DNA of 28,415 nt, from the IMG/VR virus record IMGVR_UViG_3300025086_000165, positions 1 through 28,415 of that record. One strand, 5' to 3'. A model generated the notes under the pieces. It had not been told where the DNA came from, searched no databases, and saw only the letters and a program-made list of their open reading frames with translations. Within the stretch, counting starts at the first letter, position 1, and every line of letters starts with the position of its first letter. Shown here piece by piece: positions 1-8,837 of the stretch. The stretch is from a virus. A program made the translations under genes and the position numbers.

Positions 1-270
1 ATACAATGCAATATTTGATTGAGTACGTTTTACATCAAAATAAATTAGCTCAACATCTAAAACATTTTCACTCCTATCATTTAAGTTATAATCTTGATCC
101 TGAACCACTTCCTCTAATATATTTTTCAAACCAAACCCAACGTTCCTATTATCAACTAAAGGACCAGTTTGAATTGAATTTTTTATATCGTTTATTTTAA
201 TATCTTGTGCAGATATTACAATGCAAAATAATAAACTACTTACTATCTTTATTCCTTTTATGTACTTCAT
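1..270 (-). CDS. Secreted protein of unknown function, N-terminal part, runs off the left edge
   Basis: The frame is open for 90 codons from an ATG at 270 to the first base of the window, so the C-terminus is missing. Residues 1-22 form a clear signal peptide: basic start (MKYIKGIK), hydrophobic core (IVSSLLFCIVI), then ISA|Q. A Gln just after the cleavage site is common in Bacteroidota secreted proteins. The mature part is polar and acidic (GFGLKNILEEVVQDQDYNL, then a DVELIYFDV strand). I do not recognise a family. The start lies 35 bases inside the end of the upstream holin-like gene in another frame, which suggests translational coupling and perhaps a joint role at the envelope during lysis or superinfection control; that role is inference. 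The Cys in the core does not form a proper lipobox. Confidence 0.72.
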   Translation of the reverse strand, partial: MKYIKGIKIVSSLLFCIVISAQDIKINDIKNSIQTGPLVDNRNVGFGLKNILEEVVQDQDYNLNDRSENVLDVELIYFDVKRTQSNIALY

Positions 271-400
271 ACCATCTTTGAACAGTAAAGCCTATTGAAA
301 CTAATAATAATATTATTTTAAGTATATCTTCAACCGAAGTCATTGAAACTGTAAATGCTGATGTGTTCAATGCTAACACTTTTAAATCTTGAGTATCCAT
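236..400 (-). CDS. Small single-helix membrane protein, candidate holin
   Basis: This 54-residue protein has one strong hydrophobic helix at about residues 24-42 (DILKIILLLVSIGFTV) followed by a basic tail (QRWYEVHKRNKDSK). That layout fits small phage holins with one membrane segment and a charged cytoplasmic tail. An upstream in-frame ATG at 616 would give 126 aa, but its extra 72 residues only re-read the basic 91-aa gene in a shifted frame. The ATG at 400 starts one base after the stop of that gene and has a purine-rich leader (AAAGAAGAAAAT), so I prefer it. Holin function is inferred from size, topology and position; no endolysin lies in the window to support it. Confidence 0.62.
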   Translation of the reverse strand: MDTQDLKVLALNTSAFTVSMTSVEDILKIILLLVSIGFTVQRWYEVHKRNKDSK

Positions 401-401
401 T

Positions 402-677
402 TTATTTTCTTCTTTTAACTGATTTGACCCTTCTTGGTTTTCCTTTTGGTTGTCCCAAGCTTTTCTTTTCTCTGATTTTTTTTGCTTTTTCAGATGAAGA
501 CATTTCGCTTGATGTTTTTGGTGTTTTACTTGATACTCTTTTGCTTGGCCTGCAATACGGTACACCTCTGCCGTCGCCTTTTTTACGACCACAAGCTTTA
601 CCTGTTCTAACGTCAACCCATTTTTCTTTGAACCAACGTTTGAGCGATGCTCCTTTTTTGGTTTTTCTTACAGCCAT
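402..677 (-). CDS. Small very basic phage protein with a WVDVRTGKACGR / PYCRP motif
   Basis: This is a 91-residue protein of Lys, Arg and Ser. Its N-terminal motif (LKRWFKEKWVDVRTGKACGR, then GVPYCRPSKRV) recurs in my memory of small basic proteins from marine phages. The rest is a low-complexity tail (SSSEKAKKIREKKS, then PRRVKSVKRRK). The two Cys are spaced like a small knuckle, and metal or nucleic-acid binding is plausible but unproven. Its ATG overlaps the stop of the upstream 38-aa gene (TAATG), so the two are probably made together. It may be a DNA-binding virion protein or packaged basic peptide. The overlapping plus-strand frame at 355-714 looks like a shadow. Confidence 0.72.
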   Translation of the reverse strand: MAVRKTKKGASLKRWFKEKWVDVRTGKACGRKKGDGRGVPYCRPSKRVSSKTPKTSSEMSSSEKAKKIREKKSLGQPKGKPRRVKSVKRRK

Positions 678-793
678 TATTTTTTCTTTTTACCTTTGTT
701 TTTTCTACATTTAGCTATAGCTCCACTCGCATATGCGGATGGGAATACTTTATATCGTCTTTTTACTTGATAGTAACACGCATCTTTTGGCAT
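677..793 (-). CDS. 38-aa basic phage peptide with a YKVFPSAYASGAIAKCRK motif
   Basis: This tiny gene starts at an ATG two bases after the stop of the 2096-aa gene and ends in a TAATG overlap with the next gene. It reads MPKDACYYQVKRRYKVFPSA, then YASGAIAKCRKN and a Lys-rich end. The pattern CY-x-x-V-K-x-R-Y-x-V-x-P-SAYASGA-x-x-KCRK is one I recognise from small basic phage and plasmid proteins, which supports a real gene despite its length. The two Cys and high charge resemble the 91-aa partner downstream; in some phages similar motifs may occur in one protein. Function is unknown. A nucleic-acid-binding role is a guess from composition. Confidence 0.68.
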   Translation of the reverse strand: MPKDACYYQVKRRYKVFPSAYASGAIAKCRKNKGKKKK

Positions 794-795
794 AA

Positions 796-3700
796 TTAAT
801 TTCTTTTTTGTATTGTTCTACGCGGACTAGATTTTCTAGCTGCAGGTTTTCTTATATTTTTTCGTACTTTAAACTTATTAGCATCCTCTGTCATACCTAA
901 CTCCCATTCGCTCCACCCTAAAATTAACGCTATTCTTTGCCATGTTTCAGCTTCTTCTGACGTGGCAGCTTGTATATTGTTAGCTTTTTTTACCGCTCTG
1001 TCTAACGGTATATTTGTAAAAAAGGATATTAACTGTGAAGTTGCCATTACCGCAGGATTATCTAAAGAAAATCCTTCCTCTTGCATAGCTTCAGCTTCAT
1101 ATTCAAAACTATAAGAAGCTGATTTAAGTCGGGTCATTTTTGAATCTAAAGGAGGAGTTACGTCAAAAAATTTCCACAAAGTTTCTTTATAGTTTGGTCT
1201 AGGTTTTTGAGATCTTTTATAAATATCTGCAATTATATTTTTTAAAGCAATAATAACACTACCCTGTATTCCGCCTCCTTTTAATATAGAATCAAACATG
1301 CCCTCTCCGACTTTTGAATATTTTTTTATATCTTCTTCTTCATCGTTTTCATCATTAAAAGCCATAGCAAACATTCCCTGTTGCATTGCATTAAATATAA
1401 TATTTTGTATCGCTGTATAATAAATTAATTTAGATAGATTAGTTTTTCTATCTCCTCTACCAGCTATTAAATCTAAAGTAGATCTTTTTATTAGTCGGCC
1501 ATATTGCATAGGGGTATTTGCCCATGCTAAAAACAATCTCCCCGCAGGACTCGCTTGTTGCAAAGATATTCTGTCCGGTCTACTTGACTGCTGGGCTTCT
1601 TCTGTTAACTCTCTAAAATCTTTAAACGCTTTTGCTTCTGCTTTTTCTGTGCTTAAGCCTTGTTTTTTATAGGTTTTTACTCTGTTTCGGTACATAGAAG
1701 CACCTCCAGAAGCAATAGCAAAACTATCTGCTACTTTTGTAGGTAAAAAACCATTTTTAAGTATAAAACTAACAACACCATTTACCCCACCTTGATTAGC
1801 CATATCAGCTATTTCACTTTCACTAACGTTTAATTTCAATCCGCCTCTTCTTTCTTTTAAATAATCAGAATTCCAAATATAAAGAAAATCTTTCCAATAT
1901 TGAGGTTGATTTGCAAAAGCCTTACCTGCACTTAAAACATTATTATCACCCCAATTAATATAGTTAGCAGTAGATATAGTTTGTAAAAGAGCAGATCGCA
2001 TATTCAAAAACATTACAACACCAACAGAATTATTAACCCAGTCTAACCAAGCGTTGGCAATTCTATTCCCTCCATATGGTCTATTCCTTCCAGTTTCCAT
2101 TCTTGATAAAATATCTACCATAGCCTCTTTAAACTTGCCACCAAAAGCAGCTTCCATTTTGTTTAAATTTTTATTAGAAAATATTATATCAACATTAGCT
2201 TTCCATTCAGATAGTATTTCTTTTCTTCTAACGGTGTTTAAGCCATTCAGCATATCTGTTGTCATTGTTCCGCTTGACCAGTGTTGTTGAGGGTTTGGAT
2301 AACCCCTGTCTTTATGGATCAGTATAACTTGATCGGCAAAAGATTTTAATTCTTTATCGTTTTTTATTATTTTAACTAAACTTTTTTGATCTGCTTTAGA
2401 TAAACCCGGAATACTCATGCCCTGTTGATCCCATATATACGTTCTTACTGCGGTTTCATAAGTAAAGCCTTCATTCGGTATGAATTTTTTTAATTTTTTA
2501 GGAACTTTGTTTATTTTTCTCTTTAATGCTCTAAAATCATTCATTAAGACCATACGGTCGGCATTAAGCTTATGCATGGCTTTAGAGTATGGATTAAGCA
2601 AATGCTTTTTAAACCAAGCCATTTGTAAATCTCCTAATTTCCCTTTTGATAAAAATTTATATAATAAACCTACAAAGTCTTCGGCAGATGGCGCTATATA
2701 AAAATTAAATTTACCTTTTCTTGCACCAACTATTTTTGATTTTTCAATTGAATAAATTTTTTGAGATCCAATACCTGTTTTTTCTTCAATTATATCATTT
2801 ATACCTTTATCTAATGCCGCTCTACTAAAAGAACCTTCTGAAACTTTTTCGCCTAATAAATTTATTCCTTCAGTATTTTCTAAATTTATTGGTGAAGGAT
2901 TAAGCTTAGCAGGTTGAAATATTTTAGCTTCAGATTTGAAACTAATTCGAACTCTTTTTCCTTTAAACCCTTTAATAATTGTAGCCGCTCCAGATTGTTT
3001 AAAACCAAGAGGCATTAAGAATTCAACATTAAATTCTTTTGTGCCTAAACCATATTTATCAATACCTAAATGATACAGTCCTTTATCTCCAATTTGTATG
3101 TAGTACATGTCTTTTGCATTATAATGATCTGCAACTACTTTTGAAGACATTTTTTTATTTATTTTTGTAAGCAACTTGTAGCTTTCAGACTCTTGAACTT
3201 TTTGCCAAGTTGACTGAGCTATATGCGTTCCCAAGGGAAAACTATTAAAATTAGTTTTTTCTATTTCATTTATTTGGTCTAATATGTTTTTAATAAAAGG
3301 CAAAGATTGATTAACCATAGATTCGAACAATTCATAATTTGATAATTCGTTTTTATTTACAACCTTATTATTTTTTAAAAATTCAATTTTAGATTGGTTA
3401 TTGTTAAAGCTAACTTTAATACCTGTTTGACCAAATAAAGCTTTAGAATTTAATTTTGCTTCTATGTTTACTTTTATATCATTTATTAAAAGCTGTAAGT
3501 CTGCTGCCGTAGAATCATACGCTGCTCCACTTTTTAGTATTTTTATTACACCACCTGCTTTTGCAATTTTGTCTAAAAGCAATTCCTCATATATAACCCC
3601 GCCAAATCTATTACCTTTGATAATCCCTTTTGCGTGCATAGTCCTAACAAAATCTTTAACTACTTTCGGCGCTTTATAATTATTAAATTCATCACTGTCT

Positions 3701-6700
3701 AATTCAATTTTAGATAACTCTAAAACTTTCGATTTACTAGCTATTGCAGATTTAGAAAATAACCTTTCATCTTGCAACATTTTTTCCCCAGCGTATCTGT
3801 CAGCCTGCGCGGCTAGTTTATTTAATTCATTTTCAATTATAATATTTTCTACAACATCTGTAGCAACTGATGGCGCTAATTCACTTATTGAATTTAATTC
3901 TTTTAAATTTTCAGTAGTAATAAAATCACTAATAACTTTAGATGTTAAATAATTACCTATAATTTCAGAAAGTATTTTTTGTTTTTCAATAATAGTTGTT
4001 GGTCTGCCCTCTGTAAAAAATTTAACAAATTCCTTTTTGTCAGGTTTAGGTATTTCATATATTGGATTGCCTTCTCGTGTTTTTTCTCTACGTATTTCTT
4101 TTATTTTAAATAACTTACTATATCTTTTCTTTATGTCTTTTATTGGAAAAGCATCTATTATATTTTCAAATTGTGATACTAATATAGATTTATATTCGTT
4201 AGGAACCACAGCAACTCTTTCGCCTGCTGTGTTTTTAGTTTGAGTTATTTTACCAAATTTATTTACTATAGCTTGTCTTACACTTGTTTTAACAAATTTT
4301 TCAATATCAAAAGACTTTAAAGTGCCTTTTCTAACTTGTAATTTTATTTCTTTATTAAAGCTTTCTTCAATAGTTTTTACAATATCGCTTGAGTTTTCAA
4401 ATATTTCATTAGCTAAATCATCAAGTTTTATTTTTCTATTTATGCCTTTTTCTTGTTTTTTATTAATTTTAATATTTTGACTTGATGAAGTTTTTTTAGC
4501 AACATCTTTTCTTATTGTTCCATCTTCGTTTTCTATACTTTTTATACCAGCTTCTTTAAAATTGTAATTCATTGTTTCCAAAGCTCTTCTTTTAAAAAAA
4601 GTATTTATATAAGCGGCAACATTATTATATTTTTGTTTTTCAGATTCAAACGATTGAACTAACCCAAGTACATTTCTGTTTTTTGAATCAGCCTTTTGAG
4701 ATGGAAGCTTATCATAAAGTATTTGAGCCCTAATATCTTCTCTGTTTCTATCAATTAACGCTTTTTGTTCTTCAGATAAGTTAGGGTTATTTTTAAAATC
4801 TGTAATATATTTTTCGGCCATGCCGGAATATTCCATAGCAATGTTTAGTCCTGCTTGAGTTTTATCAGAAGAATCATTATATATTTTATTTACTTTAGCT
4901 ACTTTTTCGTCAGCTATAGATAAACTACCTTCAACAGATTTTGAATCAGTTACCTGAGAAATAACACTAGACGACAACTCTCCGCTCTTTATATTTTTAG
5001 AATATTCTTTCATAAAATTATAAACTCCTTTTCCATCTTTAAAGTTTATATTTTCATATCCAAATAATTTTAAAAGATTTACAACAGCATTACCAATTTT
5101 TGTAAACACATTTTCATTAAATTTTATTTCCCCAGACTCTATCATATCTGAAAAATTAGTTAAATACTCTTTCGCATACAGGTCTGCACTTTTATTGTAC
5201 CCCCTTGCGACCATATTATTTTCTAATATATCTAATGTTTTTTTATCGAGCTGTGTTTTAAAATCTTCTACTAAACTATTAAGGTTATCAATTTTTGCAT
5301 TAGCTAATATACCGTGAAGCAATTCATGACCACCAACATTAATTTGTCCTGTTTTTGCTGCGGCACTTTTATTTATATATATTTTATTACCCTCTATATA
5401 GCCTCCAATTAAATCAATTTGTTTTTTATCTTCTTTAGATAATTTTATACCATCTTTTTTTAATTCATTTTCAAAAGAAATTGAATCATCTAAAACTACT
5501 GTATTTAAACCAATTTTACCGCCTTGTGTTTCAGCAAATCTTATTGTTTTTGCTACAGTTCTTTCTTCCGATGCTTTTTGTACTGCTTCATCTTGCTTCG
5601 CTTGGTTTACTTGAGCTGTTGTTCTTCTACCTCTCCCTTTATATTTATCTGTAATTTCTTTTATTTCGGTATTTATTTCGGTAACTAGATTTTGAGCAGT
5701 TTTACTTTTATTATCTTTATATTTATTTCTTTCTTTTTCTAATTCAAAAAGAGCTTCTCTATCTTTAGAATCTGTTACAATAGAAGGTATAGTTGACTCT
5801 AGGTATATATCCGCTTGCTTGTTTTCTATAAAATTTTTAAATTCTACATCGCCTTGTACGTCTATATCTGCAGCCGCAATATCTTCAGCTCTAGTATTAG
5901 GGTTTGTAACAAATTTTAATATTTCTTTTCTGGTAGATTTTTTACCATTTACTTTATAAGATTTTTTAGCAAGAATATCGGCCACATTAATAACACCCTT
6001 TAATTCTGCAACACCTTCAAATAAAATATCAGATGTATCCATTTCTTGATCAGCCGCTAATCTACCTGCAACCTCTCCTGTAGAGCCACCAACCGCTTCA
6101 ACGCCCGCAATAACTGCGCCTTTTTTAGTAGTAGTCATTGCTGTTTTCCCTAATTTAGTAGCTACACCCCTAGATAAACCTAAAGTAGCAGCCTCAACAG
6201 CACCAATTGCTAAACCTCTTCCAACAGCCCTTGATTTTATTCTATCAAAAGCATCTGAATCTTCTAATATTTTTCTTACATTTTCTTTATTAAAATCAGC
6301 ACCATCTAATTCTTCTTTTAATAGTTCAGAAAGAGTTAAACCTGTTTCCATTGCACCAACTAAACCTCCAACAAACCCAGCACCAGCGCCAGTTAATGTT
6401 CCTGCTCCTGGTAAAATTGCTGTACCAGCAGTGGCCCCAACTCCCGCGCTTGCAGCAGCTGTTCCAAAAACTTCTTCTGAATCAAAAGCGGATGTGGCCA
6501 TATTTGCAACAGAGCTAACTATTATTTGTGGTAATACAGCGCCTCTAGTTTGTGCGTTCGCAGATAAAAATCCCCACAATCCTCCACCAGCTTCATCGTA
6601 TAATTTTTGGTATTCTAACATTTCATCAGAGGTACCAGCATTTTCCATGCGCTCGTTGGCATCGATAAATTTTTGTAAATCTTCATCGGAAATATCATCA

Positions 6701-7086
6701 CCTCTTTTATAAACATCAAAAGCTTCGTCAACAGAGGATCCTGCGGCGGATCCTTGTACCCCAGCCCTATATAAGTCTCCAAAAAAATCAGTTACAATAT
6801 TTTTACCAAATTGTCTTTCTATAGCTGTTGCTTTTTCTTGTGTATTTTCAAAATCATCCGCTGATCCCGAAAAACCATTTTCTGATGCGAAGCCCGAAGA
6901 TTGGCCTGATTGTTGTATTCTTCTTTTTACAGGCGTCTCGCTCGCATCCACATTCGGGACACCCGGTTGAAAATTTTCTGCTTGCTGTTTTAAAACCGCT
7001 TCAGGAAATAAACTTTCAAAATTTTCTTTATTTTCAGCTTTAACAACAATTTGTTCGCCATTAAGCTCGTAAATAAAATCTTCCAT
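796..7086 (-). CDS. Giant polyvalent internal virion (ejection) protein, 2096 aa, with zincin and possible nuclease motifs
   Basis: Very large late protein, probably packaged and injected with the DNA. The N-terminus (MEDFIYELNGEQIVVKAE) resembles the start of ejected proteins in marine phages. Residues about 205-315 hold Gly/Ala-rich hydrophobic stretches that could insert in membranes. HELLH at 587-591, followed by a candidate third ligand in KEYLTNFSD (E640), is a gluzincin-type zinc protease motif. Around 1196-1211 the pattern D-x(12)-E-A-K (ADLQL then NIEAKL) fits a PD-(D/E)XK nuclease core. From about 1680 to the end, segments such as MRSALLQTISTANYINW and AWANTPMQYGRLIKR, a hydrophobic stretch near 1884-1909 and ALILGWSEWELG match what I recall of C-terminal regions of large polyvalent phage proteins. 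The tail is Arg/Lys-rich. Catalytic activities are inferred from motifs only. Confidence 0.85.
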   Translation of the reverse strand: MEDFIYELNGEQIVVKAENKENFESLFPEAVLKQQAENFQPGVPNVDASETPVKRRIQQSGQSSGFASENGFSGSADDFENTQEKATAIERQFGKNIVTDFFGDLYRAGVQGSAAGSSVDEAFDVYKRGDDISDEDLQKFIDANERMENAGTSDEMLEYQKLYDEAGGGLWGFLSANAQTRGAVLPQIIVSSVANMATSAFDSEEVFGTAAASAGVGATAGTAILPGAGTLTGAGAGFVGGLVGAMETGLTLSELLKEELDGADFNKENVRKILEDSDAFDRIKSRAVGRGLAIGAVEAATLGLSRGVATKLGKTAMTTTKKGAVIAGVEAVGGSTGEVAGRLAADQEMDTSDILFEGVAELKGVINVADILAKKSYKVNGKKSTRKEILKFVTNPNTRAEDIAAADIDVQGDVEFKNFIENKQADIYLESTIPSIVTDSKDREALFELEKERNKYKDNKSKTAQNLVTEINTEIKEITDKYKGRGRRTTAQVNQAKQDEAVQKASEERTVAKTIRFAETQGGKIGLNTVVLDDSISFENELKKDGIKLSKEDKKQIDLIGGYIEGNKIYINKSAAAKTGQINVGGHELLHGILANAKIDNLNSLVEDFKTQLDKKTLDILENNMVARGYNKSADLYAKEYLTNFSDMIESGEIKFNENVFTKIGNAVVNLLKLFGYENINFKDGKGVYNFMKEYSKNIKSGELSSSVISQVTDSKSVEGSLSIADEKVAKVNKIYNDSSDKTQAGLNIAMEYSGMAEKYITDFKNNPNLSEEQKALIDRNREDIRAQILYDKLPSQKADSKNRNVLGLVQSFESEKQKYNNVAAYINTFFKRRALETMNYNFKEAGIKSIENEDGTIRKDVAKKTSSSQNIKINKKQEKGINRKIKLDDLANEIFENSSDIVKTIEESFNKEIKLQVRKGTLKSFDIEKFVKTSVRQAIVNKFGKITQTKNTAGERVAVVPNEYKSILVSQFENIIDAFPIKDIKKRYSKLFKIKEIRREKTREGNPIYEIPKPDKKEFVKFFTEGRPTTIIEKQKILSEIIGNYLTSKVISDFITTENLKELNSISELAPSVATDVVENIIIENELNKLAAQADRYAGEKMLQDERLFSKSAIASKSKVLELSKIELDSDEFNNYKAPKVVKDFVRTMHAKGIIKGNRFGGVIYEELLLDKIAKAGGVIKILKSGAAYDSTAADLQLLINDIKVNIEAKLNSKALFGQTGIKVSFNNNQSKIEFLKNNKVVNKNELSNYELFESMVNQSLPFIKNILDQINEIEKTNFNSFPLGTHIAQSTWQKVQESESYKLLTKINKKMSSKVVADHYNAKDMYYIQIGDKGLYHLGIDKYGLGTKEFNVEFLMPLGFKQSGAATIIKGFKGKRVRISFKSEAKIFQPAKLNPSPINLENTEGINLLGEKVSEGSFSRAALDKGINDIIEEKTGIGSQKIYSIEKSKIVGARKGKFNFYIAPSAEDFVGLLYKFLSKGKLGDLQMAWFKKHLLNPYSKAMHKLNADRMVLMNDFRALKRKINKVPKKLKKFIPNEGFTYETAVRTYIWDQQGMSIPGLSKADQKSLVKIIKNDKELKSFADQVILIHKDRGYPNPQQHWSSGTMTTDMLNGLNTVRRKEILSEWKANVDIIFSNKNLNKMEAAFGGKFKEAMVDILSRMETGRNRPYGGNRIANAWLDWVNNSVGVVMFLNMRSALLQTISTANYINWGDNNVLSAGKAFANQPQYWKDFLYIWNSDYLKERRGGLKLNVSESEIADMANQGGVNGVVSFILKNGFLPTKVADSFAIASGGASMYRNRVKTYKKQGLSTEKAEAKAFKDFRELTEEAQQSSRPDRISLQQASPAGRLFLAWANTPMQYGRLIKRSTLDLIAGRGDRKTNLSKLIYYTAIQNIIFNAMQQGMFAMAFNDENDEEEDIKKYSKVGEGMFDSILKGGGIQGSVIIALKNIIADIYKRSQKPRPNYKETLWKFFDVTPPLDSKMTRLKSASYSFEYEAEAMQEEGFSLDNPAVMATSQLISFFTNIPLDRAVKKANNIQAATSEEAETWQRIALILGWSEWELGMTEDANKFKVRKNIRKPAARKSSPRRTIQKRN

Positions 7087-7092
7087 ATAATA

Positions 7093-8760
7093 TTATTTGT
7101 TATAAGAGTTATATCGCCCAACTATATCATATATCTCTGTAGTTAATTTTACTCCGGTATTTCCTGTTCCCACGTTAGGCAACAGGGATAATACTTTAGT
7201 ATGGGAATCTAAAGAAGTATTGTTGTCTATTTCCAGCATAGGTTTAAAATTGCCGTTACTATCAAATTCAGGAACTAAAAAACTATTGTCGCCATCATCT
7301 ATGACCGTAAGCTGATATGCTTTCATTTTGCTTTCATCTCCAATACCTGCCGCTAATTTATTTTTTAATGCTTCTAATTTTTTTCTTAATCTCCCGTTTT
7401 TTGCGTTTTTCACGCTATTACCATTTTTTGTTCTTAAAATAGAAGTTTCTCTTGTTCCTTTATCGTCTGATAAAGCTAAATTAATTTCTTTAATTAATTC
7501 TTCATTTGTTAAAACGTCAGTAAGATTAGTGCCGTATTTAAACTGATCAGCGCTTTTAACTTGTTTTATCATATCAAGTGCCCCCACATTTCTTCCTGTT
7601 AGTTGTTTGCCATCTTTTTCCACTGTAAACCCATCATATGTGTCTAAAAGTGTTTTATATTTTGTTTTAGTGGTAGGTGTTGCCTGCACGGTGTCTAAAA
7701 AGTTTGTAACTTTTGTTGTAGTGCCTGTTGGGGTTGTATTTGTATTGGTAACAGTATAAGAATCAACGGACTTATTTAAATCTTCAGCTTGCTTAAACAT
7801 ATCATTAACCAAACCTTCAACTATAAGTTTGTCTTCGTCCTCTGTGCCCTCGTAATTTTCCAAACCTAAAATGTCTTCATAATAAGTTTCATTATCAAAA
7901 GTAGGGTCTTTCATTATTTTAGTTATAGACGAGGAACTTTTAAGATAATTTTTAATTTCTTTTTCTGCTCCTTTAAAATTTAAACGGCTATATATTTTAT
8001 TGCCTATAGGTGTTTTATCATCTATTGTGATTCCTTCGACTCCTCTAAAATTTCGAAAGGCGTTTTCAACTTCTTCTTGAAAAGTACTATTCATGCTATT
8101 AGAATATGAAGCCTGAGGTGTTAAAGACTTTGCATCTGAATAAATATCACTAGCCAATAAAGTGGCTGGTTCACCATTTGTTGAAAATGTAACTTGCAAG
8201 CCTTGAGTGCCTTCGTTAGTACCAAAAGTAAAAAGTCCATTTTCTATAGCTTTTCTTTGCTGGTAACGGGCAAGGTTTGCAGAATTATTTCTAATATCCT
8301 TAATGTCTAAATCGGATCCTTTAAGAGCAGTGGTGGCATGATTTCTAAATTGAATTAACTCATTTAATATATTTTCAAAAAAATCTTTCTTTTCGCTATA
8401 CTCATCTGCATATGCACTACCTTGTAAAGCAAATTGTTTTTCATTTTCCCCAAAATCTTTTTTTAATTGCCTAATGTATTTTTTATTTTCTTTTATTGCA
8501 AAAGATTTTCCAGCGGCTTTTTTCATTTGAGAACCAAATACGCCAGCTTTATTAATACTATCTATATCAATTTTTTTTAGTTTTTCATCCTCTTTTTTTC
8601 CTTCTTCTTTTTGTTCTTTTCTGCTTTGCGCAATAGTGTTAGCAACAGCTAACGCACCACCAGCTAATCCCTCACCAAGCCCTCCTTTATATTGTATTGC
8701 TTTTGGATTTGCGTATTGTCCGTAATTGTAATTTCCGTATGTTACTTTTGGTAATCCCAT
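7093..8760 (-). CDS. Putative internal virion (cargo) protein, 555 aa
   Basis: I do not recognise a catalytic domain. The N-terminus has a Tyr/Gly-rich segment (YGNYNYGQYANPKAIQYKGG) and a short Gly/Ala hydrophobic patch (GEGLAGGALAVANTIAQS), followed by a very charged stretch (RKEQKEEGKKEDEKLKK) and long predicted helices. A Thr-rich linker (NTNTTPTGTTTKVTN) lies near two thirds of the length, and the C-terminal part looks mixed alpha/beta. It lies between the Gln/Ala-rich 209-aa protein and the 2096-aa polyvalent protein. This is where podoviruses encode proteins that are carried inside the head and ejected to extend the tail, so an internal virion role is likely. The ATG at 8760 has no Shine-Dalgarno but an A-rich leader; the stop is 6 bases before the next start. 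Confidence 0.8.
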   Translation of the reverse strand: MGLPKVTYGNYNYGQYANPKAIQYKGGLGEGLAGGALAVANTIAQSRKEQKEEGKKEDEKLKKIDIDSINKAGVFGSQMKKAAGKSFAIKENKKYIRQLKKDFGENEKQFALQGSAYADEYSEKKDFFENILNELIQFRNHATTALKGSDLDIKDIRNNSANLARYQQRKAIENGLFTFGTNEGTQGLQVTFSTNGEPATLLASDIYSDAKSLTPQASYSNSMNSTFQEEVENAFRNFRGVEGITIDDKTPIGNKIYSRLNFKGAEKEIKNYLKSSSSITKIMKDPTFDNETYYEDILGLENYEGTEDEDKLIVEGLVNDMFKQAEDLNKSVDSYTVTNTNTTPTGTTTKVTNFLDTVQATPTTKTKYKTLLDTYDGFTVEKDGKQLTGRNVGALDMIKQVKSADQFKYGTNLTDVLTNEELIKEINLALSDDKGTRETSILRTKNGNSVKNAKNGRLRKKLEALKNKLAAGIGDESKMKAYQLTVIDDGDNSFLVPEFDSNGNFKPMLEIDNNTSLDSHTKVLSLLPNVGTGNTGVKLTTEIYDIVGRYNSYNK

Positions 8761-8813
8761 AATTTATTATATTTTTAACCTGGATGGTATCCAAAATTTC
8801 TGTTAGTATTAGT

Positions 8814-8837
8814 GCCGCTACCGGCGTTTAATTTCCC
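8814..8837 (-). promoter_or_regulatory. Candidate -1 ribosomal frameshift signal (slippery GGGAAAT plus hairpin)
   Basis: On the minus strand the last sense codons of the 209-aa gene are GGA AAT, then TAA. With the preceding G this forms the heptamer G GGA AAT (8837-8831), which fits the X-XXY-YYZ rule for -1 slippage to GGG AAA. Five bases downstream lies GCCG-GTAG-CGGC (8825-8814), an all-GC 4-bp stem in A+T-rich DNA, at the spacing usual for stimulatory elements. The -1 frame stays open for 18 codons. A chance arrangement or an ordinary indel in the G5 run cannot be excluded. Confidence 0.42.

Noticed and set aside
6-200. Plus-strand 64-aa reading frame
   Set aside because: It is opposite a minus-strand frame with a textbook signal peptide that is open to the window edge.
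401-616. Longer 126-aa version of the holin-like gene starting at 616
   Set aside because: The added residues only re-read the 91-aa gene in a shifted frame; the ATG at 400 has a purine-rich leader and clean spacing.
355-714. Plus-strand 119-aa reading frame
   Set aside because: It lies opposite the small basic minus-strand genes, and its Phe/Leu-rich sequence is simply the complement of Lys/Arg-rich codons.
5314-5328. HELLH protein as the head-maturation protease
   Set aside because: It is in a 2096-aa protein far from the scaffold and is of the zincin type seen in ejected polyvalent proteins, whereas head proteases are usually serine-type and next to the scaffold.
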